Source of the DNA: Qipengyuania gaetbuli
GTDB taxonomy: Bacteria > Pseudomonadota > Alphaproteobacteria > Sphingomonadales > Sphingomonadaceae
Length of the DNA stretch: 64,000 nt
Direction: 5' to 3'
Assembly: GCF_020524765.1 (NCBI RefSeq)
Contig: NZ_JAIVLR010000002.1
Location: 460,501-524,500 of the forward strand
Below the pieces are notes generated by a model. It did no database searches. It was not told the origin of the DNA and worked only from the letters and a program-made list of their open reading frames with translations. The translations under genes and the position numbers were made by a program. Positions 8,701 through 17,241 of the stretch are shown here, piece after piece (within the stretch, counting starts at the first letter, position 1; every line of letters begins with the position of its first letter).

Positions 8701-8722
8701 AACCACCTGCCCGCCGTGCGGG

Positions 8723-9505
8723 TCACATGGCCGAAATGCCGCCGTCCAGCTTGAGTTCGGCCCCGGTCATGAAACGGCTCTCGTCACTGGCGAGGTAAAC
8801 GACCGCGTTGGCGATATCGTTCGGCTCGCCAACGAATTTGAGCGGGATCTGCCGGGCGAGTTTTTCCAGCAGCACATCCTTGTCCAGCCCCGAATGCCGC
8901 GCCGTCCCGTCGAGGATCGGCGTGTCGACGAAGGTGGGGTGGATCGAATTGCAGCGGATCTGCATCTGCTTCTTGGCGCAGTGGAGCGCGATCGATTTCG
9001 ACAGCATCCACACCGCGGCCTTCGACGCATTGTAGGCCGGCATGGTGTCGCTGGCGATCAGGCCCGCAATTGACGAGATGTTGATGATCGACCCTGGCGC
9101 GTGTTCGCGCATCAGGGGCAGGGCTTTCTGGCAGCCGTGGAAGATCGAATCCACATTGACCGAGAAGCAGCGCTTCCAGTCCTCGAAATCGCAGGTCTCG
9201 ATATTGCCCGCTACGCCGATCCCGGCATTGTTGACGAGCACGTTGAGGCCGCCGAGTTCCGCATCGGCCGTTTCGACCGCGCGCTCCCAATCATCGGGAT
9301 TGGTCACGTCGTGCTGGATGCCGTAGGCATGGCCGGCACCCATTTCCTCGACGATTTCGGCAGCGGTAGCTTGCGCCCCGTCGCCATTGATATCGGTGCA
9401 CAGGACCCGCGCGCCTTCTTCCGCCAGCCGCTTGGCATGGGCCCGTCCAAGACCCTGCGCCGCCCCCGTCACCAGGGCCAGCTTGCCCGCACACCGTCCT
9501 GCCAT
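8723..9505 (-). CDS. Short-chain dehydrogenase/reductase (classical SDR)
   Basis: NAD(P)-dependent oxidoreductase of 260 residues. The Rossmann motif is TGAAQGLG (13-20), the acidic residue Asp38 after beta-2 (CTDIN) favours NAD, NNAG is at 92-95, and the catalytic set is Ser144/145, Tyr158 and Lys162 (YNASK). The C-terminal GAELKLDGG is typical of the glucose/hydroxysteroid dehydrogenase-like group, but the substrate is not readable. It is the last gene of the leftward lemA operon, with only four bases between the NUDIX stop and this start. Confidence 0.88.
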   Translation of the reverse strand: MAGRCAGKLALVTGAAQGLGRAHAKRLAEEGARVLCTDINGDGAQATAAEIVEEMGAGHAYGIQHDVTNPDDWERAVETADAELGGLNVLVNNAGIGVAGNIETCDFEDWKRCFSVNVDSIFHGCQKALPLMREHAPGSIINISSIAGLIASDTMPAYNASKAAVWMLSKSIALHCAKKQMQIRCNSIHPTFVDTPILDGTARHSGLDKDVLLEKLARQIPLKFVGEPNDIANAVVYLASDESRFMTGAELKLDGGISAM

Positions 9506-9509
9506 GTTC

Positions 9510-10082
9510 CTATTCTCCCGTGAGTAATCCGGCGGATGCCATCAGCATGGCGATCCTTACGTCGACACCGTGACCCATCGCGCGCCAGCGGGCAACGAAT
9601 TCCGCAAGTCCCGTGCGCGGAACGCGGTGCACGACAATATCCTCGCTATCGGTTCCGCCGCCGTCGCCGACTTTTTCCAGGCCTTGCGCGCGCAGCAGGG
9701 TGAAGCTTTCGCTGACCATGCCGGGCGAGGAATAGAATTCGCCCAAATTTTCCATCCGCGCGGCGCGGTAGCCGGTTTCCTCTTCCAGCTCGCGGCCTGC
9801 GGCAGCCTCCGGGCTTTCGCCGCTCTTGCCTTCGTCGTCACCAATAAGGCCGGCGGGAATTTCCAGGCAGATACGCCCGAGCGGCACGCGGTATTGCGAT
9901 ACGAGGATGACATGATCCTCGTCGTCGATCGCGATGATGGCAGCCGCACGGATGCCGCGGGACCGGCTGGCATATTCCCAGCGTCCGCGGCGCTTCGTGG
10001 TAACGAACCGCCCCTGCCACATGATTTCTTCAGGCTTGTCGGCGTCCGCGTCGCGGCCCGGCACTTCGATGTTTTCGGCCAT
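9510..10082 (-). CDS. NUDIX hydrolase, ADP-ribose pyrophosphatase-like
   Basis: Hydrolyses a nucleoside diphosphate linked to another moiety; ADP-ribose is the best guess from resemblance to NudF/ADPRase ([11 protein letters not shown] followed by the NUDIX helix). The box carries Glu89, seven residues, then RELEEETGY (97-105), so all metal-binding glutamates are present. The usual first Gly is displaced by a small insertion (GDDEGKSG). Length is 190 residues. It starts nine bases after the TPM gene stop and ends four bases before the SDR start, so it is in the same transcript. Confidence 0.85.
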   Translation of the reverse strand: MAENIEVPGRDADADKPEEIMWQGRFVTTKRRGRWEYASRSRGIRAAAIIAIDDEDHVILVSQYRVPLGRICLEIPAGLIGDDEGKSGESPEAAAGRELEEETGYRAARMENLGEFYSSPGMVSESFTLLRAQGLEKVGDGGGTDSEDIVVHRVPRTGLAEFVARWRAMGHGVDVRIAMLMASAGLLTGE

Positions 10083-10091
10083 GGGCCGTCC

Positions 10092-10766
10092 CTATACCTC
10101 GATGAGGCGGTCGGGCAATTCGTTCAGGTCTTCATCGCCGCGTGGGAAGTGTTCGGCCAGCACGACGCCGACATCGCGCACGCCTGCCGCAAGGCCTTCC
10201 GCGATGCGACCTTGCTTAATTTCGGCGAGCATGTCGGCCATGGCTTCGCCCCAAACCTCGGCGGGGACGATCGCGGCGATCGCTTCGTCGGCGACGATCT
10301 CCGCGCGGTGTTCGCGCATCGAGAGGTAGAGGAGGACGCCCGTGCGGCCATGCGTCCGCCGTTCCGCCCCGACCTTGAAATGCTTTATCGCGGCATCGCG
10401 GACGCGCTGGCGCTTAACGGGCGAGGGGATGAGAGCGAACTTGACCGCCTGGATCAAATGCACGGAAATCACCGCGAGGAATACGATCAGGCCGAAACCG
10501 GTGAGGAGGGCAAAGGATTCGCCGAGCGTCGGCTCGGCAGCCCAGGCCCCGGCGAAGGCGATACGCAGGTCGAGGAAAACGTCGGGAAAAAGTGCGAAAA
10601 CGCTCATGGCGGTGAATGCCATAGTGGCTGCCCACCATAGCGCCACGTCGGTATAGCCGTCTGACCTGTCGGCAAGGACCGGCACGATTTCCCCGCAAGT
10701 CGAGAGTTCGGCGGTTCGAACCGCCTCGGTCACGATCCGGTGCTGAGCTTCGTCGAGATATCGCAT
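10092..10766 (-). CDS. TPM domain membrane protein (YgcG-related, second copy)
   Basis: About 224 residues. The N-terminal part (AQHRIVTEAVRTAELSTCGEIVPVLADRSDGY) is the start of a TPM fold, followed by two hydrophobic segments (near 45-65 and 85-107) and a C-terminal soluble stretch with VGVVLAEHFPRGDEDLNELPD, a feature of the short TPM group. It pairs with the preceding gene, whose stop overlaps this start (TGATG). A GTG one codon earlier (10769) is an equally close alternative. TPM proteins are linked to membrane quality control or photosystem repair in other organisms; the bacterial role is open. Confidence 0.82.
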   Translation of the reverse strand: MRYLDEAQHRIVTEAVRTAELSTCGEIVPVLADRSDGYTDVALWWAATMAFTAMSVFALFPDVFLDLRIAFAGAWAAEPTLGESFALLTGFGLIVFLAVISVHLIQAVKFALIPSPVKRQRVRDAAIKHFKVGAERRTHGRTGVLLYLSMREHRAEIVADEAIAAIVPAEVWGEAMADMLAEIKQGRIAEGLAAGVRDVGVVLAEHFPRGDEDLNELPDRLIEV

Positions 10767-11587
10767 CACCAGCCCCCCGAGGCGCCGCCGCCATTGAAAC
10801 CGCCGCCTCCGCCGCCGAAACCACCGAAGCCGCCACCGCCGCCTCCCCAGCCACCGCCGCGCCCGCCATCTTCAAGCCCGCGCACGACGGCCTTGCCGAC
10901 TTCCCACAGGATGATGTCGCGGGCGGTATCGCCCCACGGGCCCCGGCTATAACGGCGCGCCTTGCGACCGCCCCGCAGCATGGGGAGGATGAAGAAGAAG
11001 AATATGAAGGCCAGCCAGATGAACCCGCCCAGCGGGAAGCTGCCTTCGGTTTCGCGCTGGGCTTCGGATGCGGCTTCCGCTTCCGCTATCGCGGCTGCGT
11101 CGACCGGGTCGATGGCCAGGCGCTCGATGATCTGGTCCACCGCACCGTTGATCCCGCCAGGAAAATCGCCTTCGCGGAAAGCCGGGCGCATGGTGTCGCG
11201 GATGATCCGGCCCGCGGATATGTCGGTCAGCACGCCTTGAACACCGCGCGCGGTCTTGATCGCCATCTGGCGGTCGTCACGCGCGATGTAGACGAGAACG
11301 CCTTTTTCCGTCTCCGCACCGCCGATGTCCCAGTATTCGGCGAGATCGCGCGAATAGAGGTCGATATCGCGCCCGCCGGTCGTCGGTTCCGTCGCGACGA
11401 CCACGGCATTGCCCGTGGCGAGATTGTATTCGGTCAGCCGTGCCGCCAGCGCCTCTTCCTCGGCTGCAGGCAGGAGGTCGGCCGCATCGTAAACAGGGCC
11501 ATCGGGCCTCGCCGGGAAATCCTGCGCCAGCGCAGGCGACGCGAGCGCCGCCAGCACCAGAGCAAGCAAGAGGATCACGCGTTGCAT
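10766..11587 (-). CDS. TPM domain protein, YgcG family
   Basis: Envelope protein of 273 residues: signal peptide 1-21 (ending SPALA-Q), TPM domain at about 30-150 (FPARPDGPVYDAADLL, then KGVLVYIARDDRQMAIKTARGVQG), one transmembrane helix (FIWLAFIFFFFILPML), and a C-terminal tail of about 40 residues that is nearly all Gly and Phe (GGGWGGGGGGFGGFGG). This is the YgcG layout. It is encoded directly after lemA, with 20 bases between. LemA and YgcG genes co-occur widely, which suggests that the products work together at the inner membrane. Confidence 0.9.
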   Translation of the reverse strand: MQRVILLLALVLAALASPALAQDFPARPDGPVYDAADLLPAAEEEALAARLTEYNLATGNAVVVATEPTTGGRDIDLYSRDLAEYWDIGGAETEKGVLVYIARDDRQMAIKTARGVQGVLTDISAGRIIRDTMRPAFREGDFPGGINGAVDQIIERLAIDPVDAAAIAEAEAASEAQRETEGSFPLGGFIWLAFIFFFFILPMLRGGRKARRYSRGPWGDTARDIILWEVGKAVVRGLEDGGRGGGWGGGGGGFGGFGGGGGGFNGGGASGGW

Positions 11588-11607
11588 GACGCTTGGCTCC
11601 GCAGCGA

Positions 11608-12228
11608 TCAGTTTTCGCTGTTCGCCGGGTCCATGTCGCCGAAGTCGACCGTGGGAGCGCTCTGCGCCGCAGCATCGGCCTGGAAGGTTTCCATCGGTTC
11701 GGCGCCGTGGATGATCTTCGCACCGATGATGTCGGGGAAGGTGCGGATCGTCGTGTTATACCCCTGCACCGCTTCGTTGTAGCGGGTGCGGGCGTTGTCG
11801 ATCCGGTTTTCCGTGCCTTCCAGCGCGACCATCAGGTCGGCGAAACGCTGCTGGCTCTGCAGTTCGGGGTAGCGTTCGACGACGACCATCAGGCGCGACA
11901 GCGCGCTGCCGAGATTGCCCTGCGCCTGTTCGAATGCGCGGAACTTCTGCGCATCGCCGAGCTCGTTGGCATTGATCGTGGTCGAGGTGGCCTGCGCGCG
12001 GGCCTCGATCACCTGGGTGAGGATTTCCTCTTCCGAATTGGCTGCGGCGCGAACGGTCGACACCAGGTTCGGGACGAGGTCGGCGCGGCGCTGGTAGGCG
12101 CTCTGCACGTCGGCCCAGCGCGCCTTGGCGTTTTCTTCCGCCGTGGGCACCGAATTGATCCCGCAAGCGGACACGGCCATCGCGAAGGCCGCCACCAGGG
12201 CGACACGGAAAGCGGCAAGACGTTTCAT
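11608..12228 (-). CDS. lemA: LemA family lipoprotein
   Basis: Membrane-anchored helical-bundle protein of about 206 residues. The N-terminus is a signal ending in VSAC, a lipobox, rather than the bare membrane helix of many LemA proteins. The body has the LemA segments NARWADV-like (AKARWADVQSAYQRRADLVPNLV), ANELGDAQKFRAFEQAQGNLGSALSRL, VVERYPELQS and the C-terminal YNEAVQGYNTTIRTFPD. The ATG at 12228 is preceded by GGGGA. First gene of the leftward operon lemA-ygcG-TPM-NUDIX-SDR, and divergent from mscL. Confidence 0.92.
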   Translation of the reverse strand: MKRLAAFRVALVAAFAMAVSACGINSVPTAEENAKARWADVQSAYQRRADLVPNLVSTVRAAANSEEEILTQVIEARAQATSTTINANELGDAQKFRAFEQAQGNLGSALSRLMVVVERYPELQSQQRFADLMVALEGTENRIDNARTRYNEAVQGYNTTIRTFPDIIGAKIIHGAEPMETFQADAAAQSAPTVDFGDMDPANSEN

Positions 12229-12371
12229 CGAAGAATCCCCTTCTGAAGACTGTTTTACATAGATAGCACGCCGCGCTGTGCATTCAAGGATTGCGGGGGC
12301 TTGTCGCATGGCTGCGCAACTGGCAGAAAACTGCGGTTTTCAGCGGTTAAGCGTGGGAGGGACTGTAAATC

Positions 12372-12806
12372 ATGCTCAAGGACTTCAAGGACTTCATTGC
12401 CAAGGGCAATGTGATCGACTTGGCCGTCGCGGTCATTATCGCAGGGGCCTTCGGCACGATCGTCGCCTCGCTGACCGACGACATCATCATGCCGTTCGTG
12501 GGCGCGATTTTCGGCGGAGCCGACTTCTCGAACTACTTCATCCTGCTGAGCACGCCGGAAGGCTACGAAGGCTCGATGACCGACTATGCCGCCCTCAAGG
12601 AAGCGGGTGCAGCCATGATCGGTTACGGCAGCTTCATTACCGCGATCATCAACTTCCTGATCCTGTCTTTCATCATCTTCCTGCTGGTGCGCTATGCCAA
12701 GAAGGTGATGGCCGAATTCGAGGAAAAGCAGGACGAAGCGCCTGCCGGCCCGACCGAGATCGAACTGCTCACCGAAATCCGGGATGAACTGAAGAAGCGC
12801 AGCTGA
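12372..12806 (+). CDS. mscL: Large-conductance mechanosensitive channel MscL
   Basis: Inner-membrane channel that opens under hypo-osmotic shock. It has the family start [28 protein letters not shown] (S1 helix plus TM1 with the small-residue pore lining), a periplasmic loop (about 50-80), TM2 ([20 protein letters not shown]) and a C-terminal helix ending [15 protein letters not shown], the pentamer bundle. Length is 144 residues, normal for the family. GGGAGGG sits upstream of the ATG. Confidence 0.97.
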   Translation: MLKDFKDFIAKGNVIDLAVAVIIAGAFGTIVASLTDDIIMPFVGAIFGGADFSNYFILLSTPEGYEGSMTDYAALKEAGAAMIGYGSFITAIINFLILSFIIFLLVRYAKKVMAEFEEKQDEAPAGPTEIELLTEIRDELKKRS

Positions 12807-12814
12807 CGCAATGG

Positions 12815-12841
12815 GGCGGGGCGAAGCGATTTCGTCCCGCC
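12815..12841 (+). terminator. Hairpin after mscL
   Basis: GGCGGGGCGAA pairs with TTTCGTCCCGCC (one G-T pair) around a short loop, nine bases past the mscL stop. There is no T-tract. It separates mscL from the tmRNA promoter. Confidence 0.55.
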
Positions 12842-12847
12842 GCTCAC

Positions 12848-12875
12848 TTCACATTAAGCCTCGCGTCGCTATATA
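12848..12875 (+). promoter_or_regulatory. Sigma-70-type promoter of tmRNA
   Basis: TTCACA at 12848-12853 and TATATA at 12870-12875 with a 16-base spacer. This places the transcript start at about 12881, immediately before the acceptor piece of the permuted tmRNA. Confidence 0.6.
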
Positions 12876-12880
12876 GGGCC

Positions 12881-13223
12881 TGCCGGTTTCGGCCGGCTAT
12901 GGCGATAAACTGCGCCGTGCAATAGGTACAACGGACCCGGGGGCAGTACCCGGCGGCTCCACCACAACCCGCGGAAAACACGCGGTTTCTGACGGGGCCG
13001 AACCAGGATCGACGTGTGCTGAAAGACGGTGTTTTTGCCCGGGCTGAGTAACCCGTAAAACTGTTCACAACACATAAGTGCCAACGACAACGAAGCACTC
13101 GCTCTCGCAGCGTAATCTGACGGCCTAACGGCCTGATCTTACAAAGCTAAAGCGCGGTTGGACCCACCGGGCAACAGAAGCGGATTCCGGGGCTCCGGGG
13201 GTAGCTAGCAACAGAAACCCCCA
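12881..13223 (+). ncRNA. ssrA: Transfer-messenger RNA, circularly permuted two-piece alphaproteobacterial type
   Basis: Rescues stalled ribosomes. As in other alphaproteobacteria the acceptor piece comes first. It ends CGGCTCC-ACCA at 12954-12964, with the CCA encoded, preceded by a T-arm CCGGG-GGCAGTA-CCCGG. A short spacer with its own CCGCG/CGCGG hairpin (12965-12993) is removed, and the coding piece starts GGGGCCG at 12994, which pairs with CGGCTCC to form the acceptor stem. The tag frame runs from GCC at 13080 to TAA at 13113-13115 and encodes ANDNEALALAA. The outer ends are estimated from the promoter and the last G/C hairpin, so they are uncertain by about 10-20 bases. Confidence 0.92.
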
Positions 13224-13244
13224 CCTTCGCTCAAATGTATCGGA

Positions 13245-13496
13245 TTATTCGCTGTCTTCGGCAGCTTCCGCAGCCTCACGCGCTTCCGTTTCGTAGCGGA
13301 TAGCGTCGAGGATCTTCGCCCCGCCAAGGAAGACGGCACCGGCGGTTGCTGCGAACAGGAGATAGCCGCCAACGCCAGGATATTCCTGCGTGTAGTGCGC
13401 ACCGCGCGTCATGGCACCAAGCGCAAGGCCATAGATGATCAGATACGCTTCGAAGCGCGTCTTGATCACGAACAGCCGTTTGAACTTGGTCCACAT
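13245..13496 (-). CDS. Small membrane protein, unknown function
   Basis: 83 residues with a basic N-terminus (MWTKFKRLFVIKTRFEAYLIIYGLALGAMTRG), a hydrophobic segment at about 16-33, a second at about 45-60 (YLLFAATAGAVFLGG), and an acidic Ala/Glu-rich tail (ETEAREAAEAAEDSE). It looks like a two-helix inner-membrane protein with a cytoplasmic acidic tail. GAGGAG lies 12 bases upstream. I do not recognise a named family. It sits convergent to the tmRNA with about 20 bases between them. Confidence 0.75.
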   Translation of the reverse strand: MWTKFKRLFVIKTRFEAYLIIYGLALGAMTRGAHYTQEYPGVGGYLLFAATAGAVFLGGAKILDAIRYETEAREAAEAAEDSE

Positions 13497-13643
13497 GGGG
13501 CCGGTCTACTCCTCTTGCTTAACCTTTCGATCAGCAAAACCTGTGCCAGCGACGCAGGCCTGCGGGATGCAATGGTTAATGCAACGAGGAGTGTAAGCCC
13601 GCCCGACAAAGCGAGTCCAGCGCGTTAACTCTGTAGCGGCTGC

Positions 13644-14894
13644 TTATGCGAGAGTGTCCAAGGATAGGACAGTCAGCAATGCCTCACGCGCCTCGACAAC
13701 CGTTTTCGCCAGCGCATCGGTGCCGATATCGGCGGGATCGATCTGTTCGGGCCAGGTTTCGGCGATGACCGCCTCGATCCTGTCGGCCTTCATCTCGTCG
13801 AGCATGAAGCGCGGATCGACCGTGGCCGGATCGGCCACGACGCGCAGGCGCAGGCAGGCCGGGCCGCCGCCGTTTGCCATCGACTGTTTCACATCGACTG
13901 GAATGACCTGGCGGATCGGGCCATTGGAAGCGAGCATCTGCTCGCACCAGTCCCAGACGCTGGCGCTGTCCCGGCACTCGGTCGGGACGACCAGCGCCAT
14001 CTCGCCCGTCGGCAGCGTGAGAAGCTGGGCGTTGAAGAGGTAGCTGCGGATCGCTTCGTCGAGGCTGACGGCGCTTTCGGGCACCTCCACCACCTGCAGC
14101 GCAGGGAAAGCGGCTGCGATGGCGTCATAGGCGCCCTGGCGGTCGGCAAAGGCGCGCTCGTGCGTGAACAGCACGCGCTCGTTCGCGACCGAGACCACGT
14201 CATTATGGAACGCACCGGCTTCGATCGCTTCCGGGTTCTGCTCGATGAAGACACATTTTGCCGGGTCGAGTCCGTGGATGCGTGCGACCGCGCGGCTGGC
14301 TTGTTCGTGCTGGCGGGCCGGGAATTTGCCGCCCTGCCGGCCATAGACGAAGACCTCCACGCCCTCGCTGCCGTGCCCTTCGCAGAAGCGCATGTGGTTG
14401 GCCGCGCCCTCGTCGCCGAAGGTCGGCAGGACCGCGTCATGGACCGCGAAATGCTCGCGGTTGCCGAAGGCGATGTCGAGTTGGGCCTTGGTGTCGCGCC
14501 ATTCTTGCGCGCGGTGGGCCATGGTCACGAGATTGGCAGGCGTCAGGTGGCAGCGTCCGTCGGCCGTGTCGGGTGCGGGGCTGACAGTCGCCGCATTGGC
14601 CGTCCACATGCTCGATGCCGACCAGGCCGCAGCAAGCAACTGGCGCGGTGCCGATGCGTCGATCGCGAGATCGCGGATGAGGCCGAAGTTGGGGCGAGGC
14701 AGAGGCAGGAGGAAGCCCTGCGCAAGGTCGCGCTCCATATTGCCGCGCATCTTGGCGACACCCTGCAGCGCCGCGGCGCGCGGATAGGACACGTCCCCGC
14801 CATGGCTGGCGCTGGCGATATTGCCGAGGCTGAGGCCGGCGTAATTGTGCGAGGGGCCGACGATGCCGTCGAAATTGATCTCGACCAGGCTCAT
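13644..14894 (-). CDS. astB: N-succinylarginine dihydrolase
   Basis: Second step of the arginine succinyltransferase (AST) pathway: N2-succinylarginine to N2-succinylornithine, CO2 and ammonia. The N-terminus VEINFDGIVGPSHNYAGLSLGN is the AstB signature, and NGGGPACLRLRV near the C-terminus carries the catalytic Cys of this guanidine-modifying superfamily. The segment EAGAFHNDVVSVAN holds a conserved His. Length (about 416) is slightly below the E. coli enzyme. The ATG at 14894 overlaps the astA stop (ATGA), so the genes are coupled. astC, astD and astE are not in the window. Confidence 0.96.
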   Translation of the reverse strand: MSLVEINFDGIVGPSHNYAGLSLGNIASASHGGDVSYPRAAALQGVAKMRGNMERDLAQGFLLPLPRPNFGLIRDLAIDASAPRQLLAAAWSASSMWTANAATVSPAPDTADGRCHLTPANLVTMAHRAQEWRDTKAQLDIAFGNREHFAVHDAVLPTFGDEGAANHMRFCEGHGSEGVEVFVYGRQGGKFPARQHEQASRAVARIHGLDPAKCVFIEQNPEAIEAGAFHNDVVSVANERVLFTHERAFADRQGAYDAIAAAFPALQVVEVPESAVSLDEAIRSYLFNAQLLTLPTGEMALVVPTECRDSASVWDWCEQMLASNGPIRQVIPVDVKQSMANGGGPACLRLRVVADPATVDPRFMLDEMKADRIEAVIAETWPEQIDPADIGTDALAKTVVEAREALLTVLSLDTLA

Positions 14895-15907
14895 CGCGCC
14901 ACGCTCCATACTTCGTCGCCGCTTCCGACGCCGAGCGTTTCGGCGGCGTTTGCATCGATCGAGATGCTCCCGTCCTCGCCGAACTCGCGCAGGCCGTAGC
15001 AGCAGCGGAACGCGTCGAGACGGCCCGTTGCAATGAGCGCCTTCTCGCCCTTTTCGAGCGTGGTTGCGGCGATCTTGGCAGCCTTGGCCTCGCGAATGCT
15101 CTTCACCTGGTCGGTGCGGGCAGTCATGGTCGGGCCGCCGTCGAAAATGTCGACGTAGCCTTCCGCGGCGAAGCCTTCGTTCTCCAGCATCCGCATGGCC
15201 GCGCGGCCGGTGGGATGCGGCACGCCGATGACCTTGCGCGCCTCGCTGTTGAGCATGGCGACGTAAACCGGATGCTTGGGCATCAGGTCCGCGATGAACT
15301 GGTTGCCGTTGATCGCGTTGAAATAGTCCGCTTCCTGAAAGTTCATCCCGAAGAACCGGCCCGCGACGCCGTCCCAGAAGGGCGAGCCGCCGCGATCGTC
15401 GATCACGCCGCGCAGTTCGGCAAGGATGCGGTCGGCAAAGCGCTTGCGGTGCATGGCGACGAAAAGGTAGCGGCTGCGTGCCAGCAGCAGGCCGAGGCCG
15501 CCTGCGCGCGCTGCCGGGTGGAGGAACAGGCCGCCGACTTCCGAAGACCCTTCGAGGTCGGTCACAAGGCTGAGGAGTTCGGCCCGCACCGTCCGGTCGA
15601 GTTCCTGGCTGTGCTGGGTCAGCGTGTTCAAGCGATAGGAATAGAACGGCCATTGCTGGCCGACCATGCTCATCAACTGGCAGGTGCCGCGCACTTCGCC
15701 GGTCTCGGTGTTTTCGAGGATCAGCACGAACTGGTCGTCGCCGATCGCATCATCCTTGCGATCGAAAGCCTTCTGCGCCCGCTCCAGCTTGCGTGTCAGG
15801 GCCGAGCGATCGGCGGGCAGGTTGGTGAAACCGCCACCGGTCAGCTTTGCCATCTCGTAGAGATGCTCCAGGTCGCCGGGTTTCGCGGCGCGCAGGCGAT
15901 AGGTCAC
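14891..15907 (-). CDS. astA: Arginine N-succinyltransferase
   Basis: First step of the AST pathway: succinyl-CoA plus arginine to N2-succinylarginine. It is recognised by the N-terminal YRLRAAKPGDL..LxxMAKLTGGGFTNLPAD, the central VGGLFLHPAARAGGLGLLLARSRYLF, and WDGVAGRFFGMNFQEADYFNAINGNQFIADLMPKHPVY, all strongly conserved in AstA. About 338 residues, as usual. The start is the GTG at 15907, which overlaps the stop of the M20 gene (GTGA); there is no better upstream start in frame. Middle gene of a three-gene operon. Confidence 0.95.
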   Translation of the reverse strand: MTYRLRAAKPGDLEHLYEMAKLTGGGFTNLPADRSALTRKLERAQKAFDRKDDAIGDDQFVLILENTETGEVRGTCQLMSMVGQQWPFYSYRLNTLTQHSQELDRTVRAELLSLVTDLEGSSEVGGLFLHPAARAGGLGLLLARSRYLFVAMHRKRFADRILAELRGVIDDRGGSPFWDGVAGRFFGMNFQEADYFNAINGNQFIADLMPKHPVYVAMLNSEARKVIGVPHPTGRAAMRMLENEGFAAEGYVDIFDGGPTMTARTDQVKSIREAKAAKIAATTLEKGEKALIATGRLDAFRCCYGLREFGEDGSISIDANAAETLGVGSGDEVWSVAR

Positions 15908-17112
15908 AAATGGTCTCCGGTGGAAAGCTTCGCCAGAACGAGGGCGGATAGTGCCGCGCGCTCCCTCAGCGAGGGGACGATCATGTATTCGTCCGGTGAA
16001 TGGATGGCGCCGCCGCGCACGCCCATGGTGTCGACCACGGGCACGCCGGTGGCGGCGATATTGTTTCCGTCGCATACGCCGCCGCTCGGCTGCCAGCCGA
16101 TCTGCTGGCCGAGCTGTGCCCCGCATTCCTTGACTAGATCGAACAGGGCTTGCGCCTTCGCGTCGACCGGCTTGGGCGGGCGGGTGACGCCGCCATGGCG
16201 ATGCACGCCGACCTCGTGATCGGCCTCGATCGTGCGCAGGATCACGCCCAGCTCGCCGTCGAAGCGGTTCATGGCTTCGGTCGACTTTGGCCGGATATTG
16301 AAGCGCAGGACTGCAAGGTCGGGTACGACATTGTTCGCGCTGCCACCTTCGATCTTGGCCGGATTGACGGTGATGTCCTCGGCCTCGAGCGTCTTGATCC
16401 GCAGCACGAGATCCGACGCGGCGACGATGGCATTGCGTCCTTCGTGCGGGTTGCGCCCGGCGTGGGCGGAGCGGCCGGTAATGGTAATCGAGTAATTGCC
16501 CGTGCCGCCGCGCGCATGGGCCAAAGTGCCGTCGGGCAGGGCGGAGGGTTCGTAGGTCAGCGCGGCATATTTGCCCCGCGCCAGCTCCTCTATCAGTCCG
16601 CGGCTGGCGAGGCTGCCGGTTTCCTCGTCCGAGTTGATCATGACGTCGTAGCCGACGCGTGCGGCCCCCTCGGTCGTCTCGAAGAGCTTCAGCGCGTGGA
16701 GAATCACGTTGAGCCCGCCCTTCATGTCGGCGGTACCGGGGCCGTTGATCGTATCGTCGTCGAGCCAGCGGACTTCCTGGAACGAATGGTCGACCGGAAA
16801 CACAGTGTCCATGTGGCCGGTCAGCACGAAACGGCGCTCCGCCTCGGGCCGTACGCGCAGCACCATGTGGCGGCCATGCGGTTTTTCGAATTCGCGCCCC
16901 TCGGCACTGATCGCCGTGACCGGGGCCGGATCGACCAGCTCCACCTCTCCGGGCAGCACGCTGAAAGCGTCGGCGAGCACGCCTGCCATCCGGTCGAGAC
17001 CTGCGATATTGGCAGTGCCGGTATTGATCGCAGCCCAGTCCTGCACCTCGCGCAGCATGGTGTCGCCATCGACGGCGTCCAGAAGGGCTTGCGGGGCAAA
17101 ATCCGGTTTCAT
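15904..17112 (-). CDS. M20 family metallohydrolase (deacylase/peptidase), AST operon
   Basis: Dizinc hydrolase of about 402 residues in the ArgE/DapE/CPG2 family. The metal and catalytic motifs are TGHMDTVFP (His100, Asp102), GTADMKGG (Asp129), SDEETGS (Glu163 catalytic, Glu164) and the C-terminal HSPDEY. The dimerisation domain occupies about 190-300. The ATG at 17112 follows AAGGACG; an upstream in-frame ATG at 17163 is less likely. It is the first gene of the astA-astB operon and could remove the succinyl group in place of AstE, since DapE and ArgE are acyl-amino-acid deacylases of this family. The substrate is an inference from context. Confidence 0.88.
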   Translation of the reverse strand: MKPDFAPQALLDAVDGDTMLREVQDWAAINTGTANIAGLDRMAGVLADAFSVLPGEVELVDPAPVTAISAEGREFEKPHGRHMVLRVRPEAERRFVLTGHMDTVFPVDHSFQEVRWLDDDTINGPGTADMKGGLNVILHALKLFETTEGAARVGYDVMINSDEETGSLASRGLIEELARGKYAALTYEPSALPDGTLAHARGGTGNYSITITGRSAHAGRNPHEGRNAIVAASDLVLRIKTLEAEDITVNPAKIEGGSANNVVPDLAVLRFNIRPKSTEAMNRFDGELGVILRTIEADHEVGVHRHGGVTRPPKPVDAKAQALFDLVKECGAQLGQQIGWQPSGGVCDGNNIAATGVPVVDTMGVRGGAIHSPDEYMIVPSLRERAALSALVLAKLSTGDHL

Positions 17113-17241
17113 CGGCAACGTCCTTAGTCGGGCTATTTCCAGTGTCCACCCCGTGGCTTGCATTCGTCAACCGCTGGCGGCATAGGTCAGCTCGCTCCTC
17201 CCCGGGTCCACATTGCCGCTATGCATACCCAAGGGAGTTCC

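Noticed and set aside
13197..13222. GGGGGT/ACCCCC hairpin as a terminator separate from the tmRNA
   Set aside because: It lies within the expected 3' domain of the coding piece and has no T-tract; I treat it as part of the RNA.
13497..13643. tRNA or small RNA in the gap between the 83-residue membrane protein and astB
   Set aside because: No cloverleaf, T-loop motif or terminator was found; the 147 bases appear to be leader and trailer sequence.
14891..17170. Reading astA as a 760-residue protein with a long N-terminal extension
   Set aside because: The extension is the other-frame reading of the M20 gene; the AstA family starts at the GTG at 15907.
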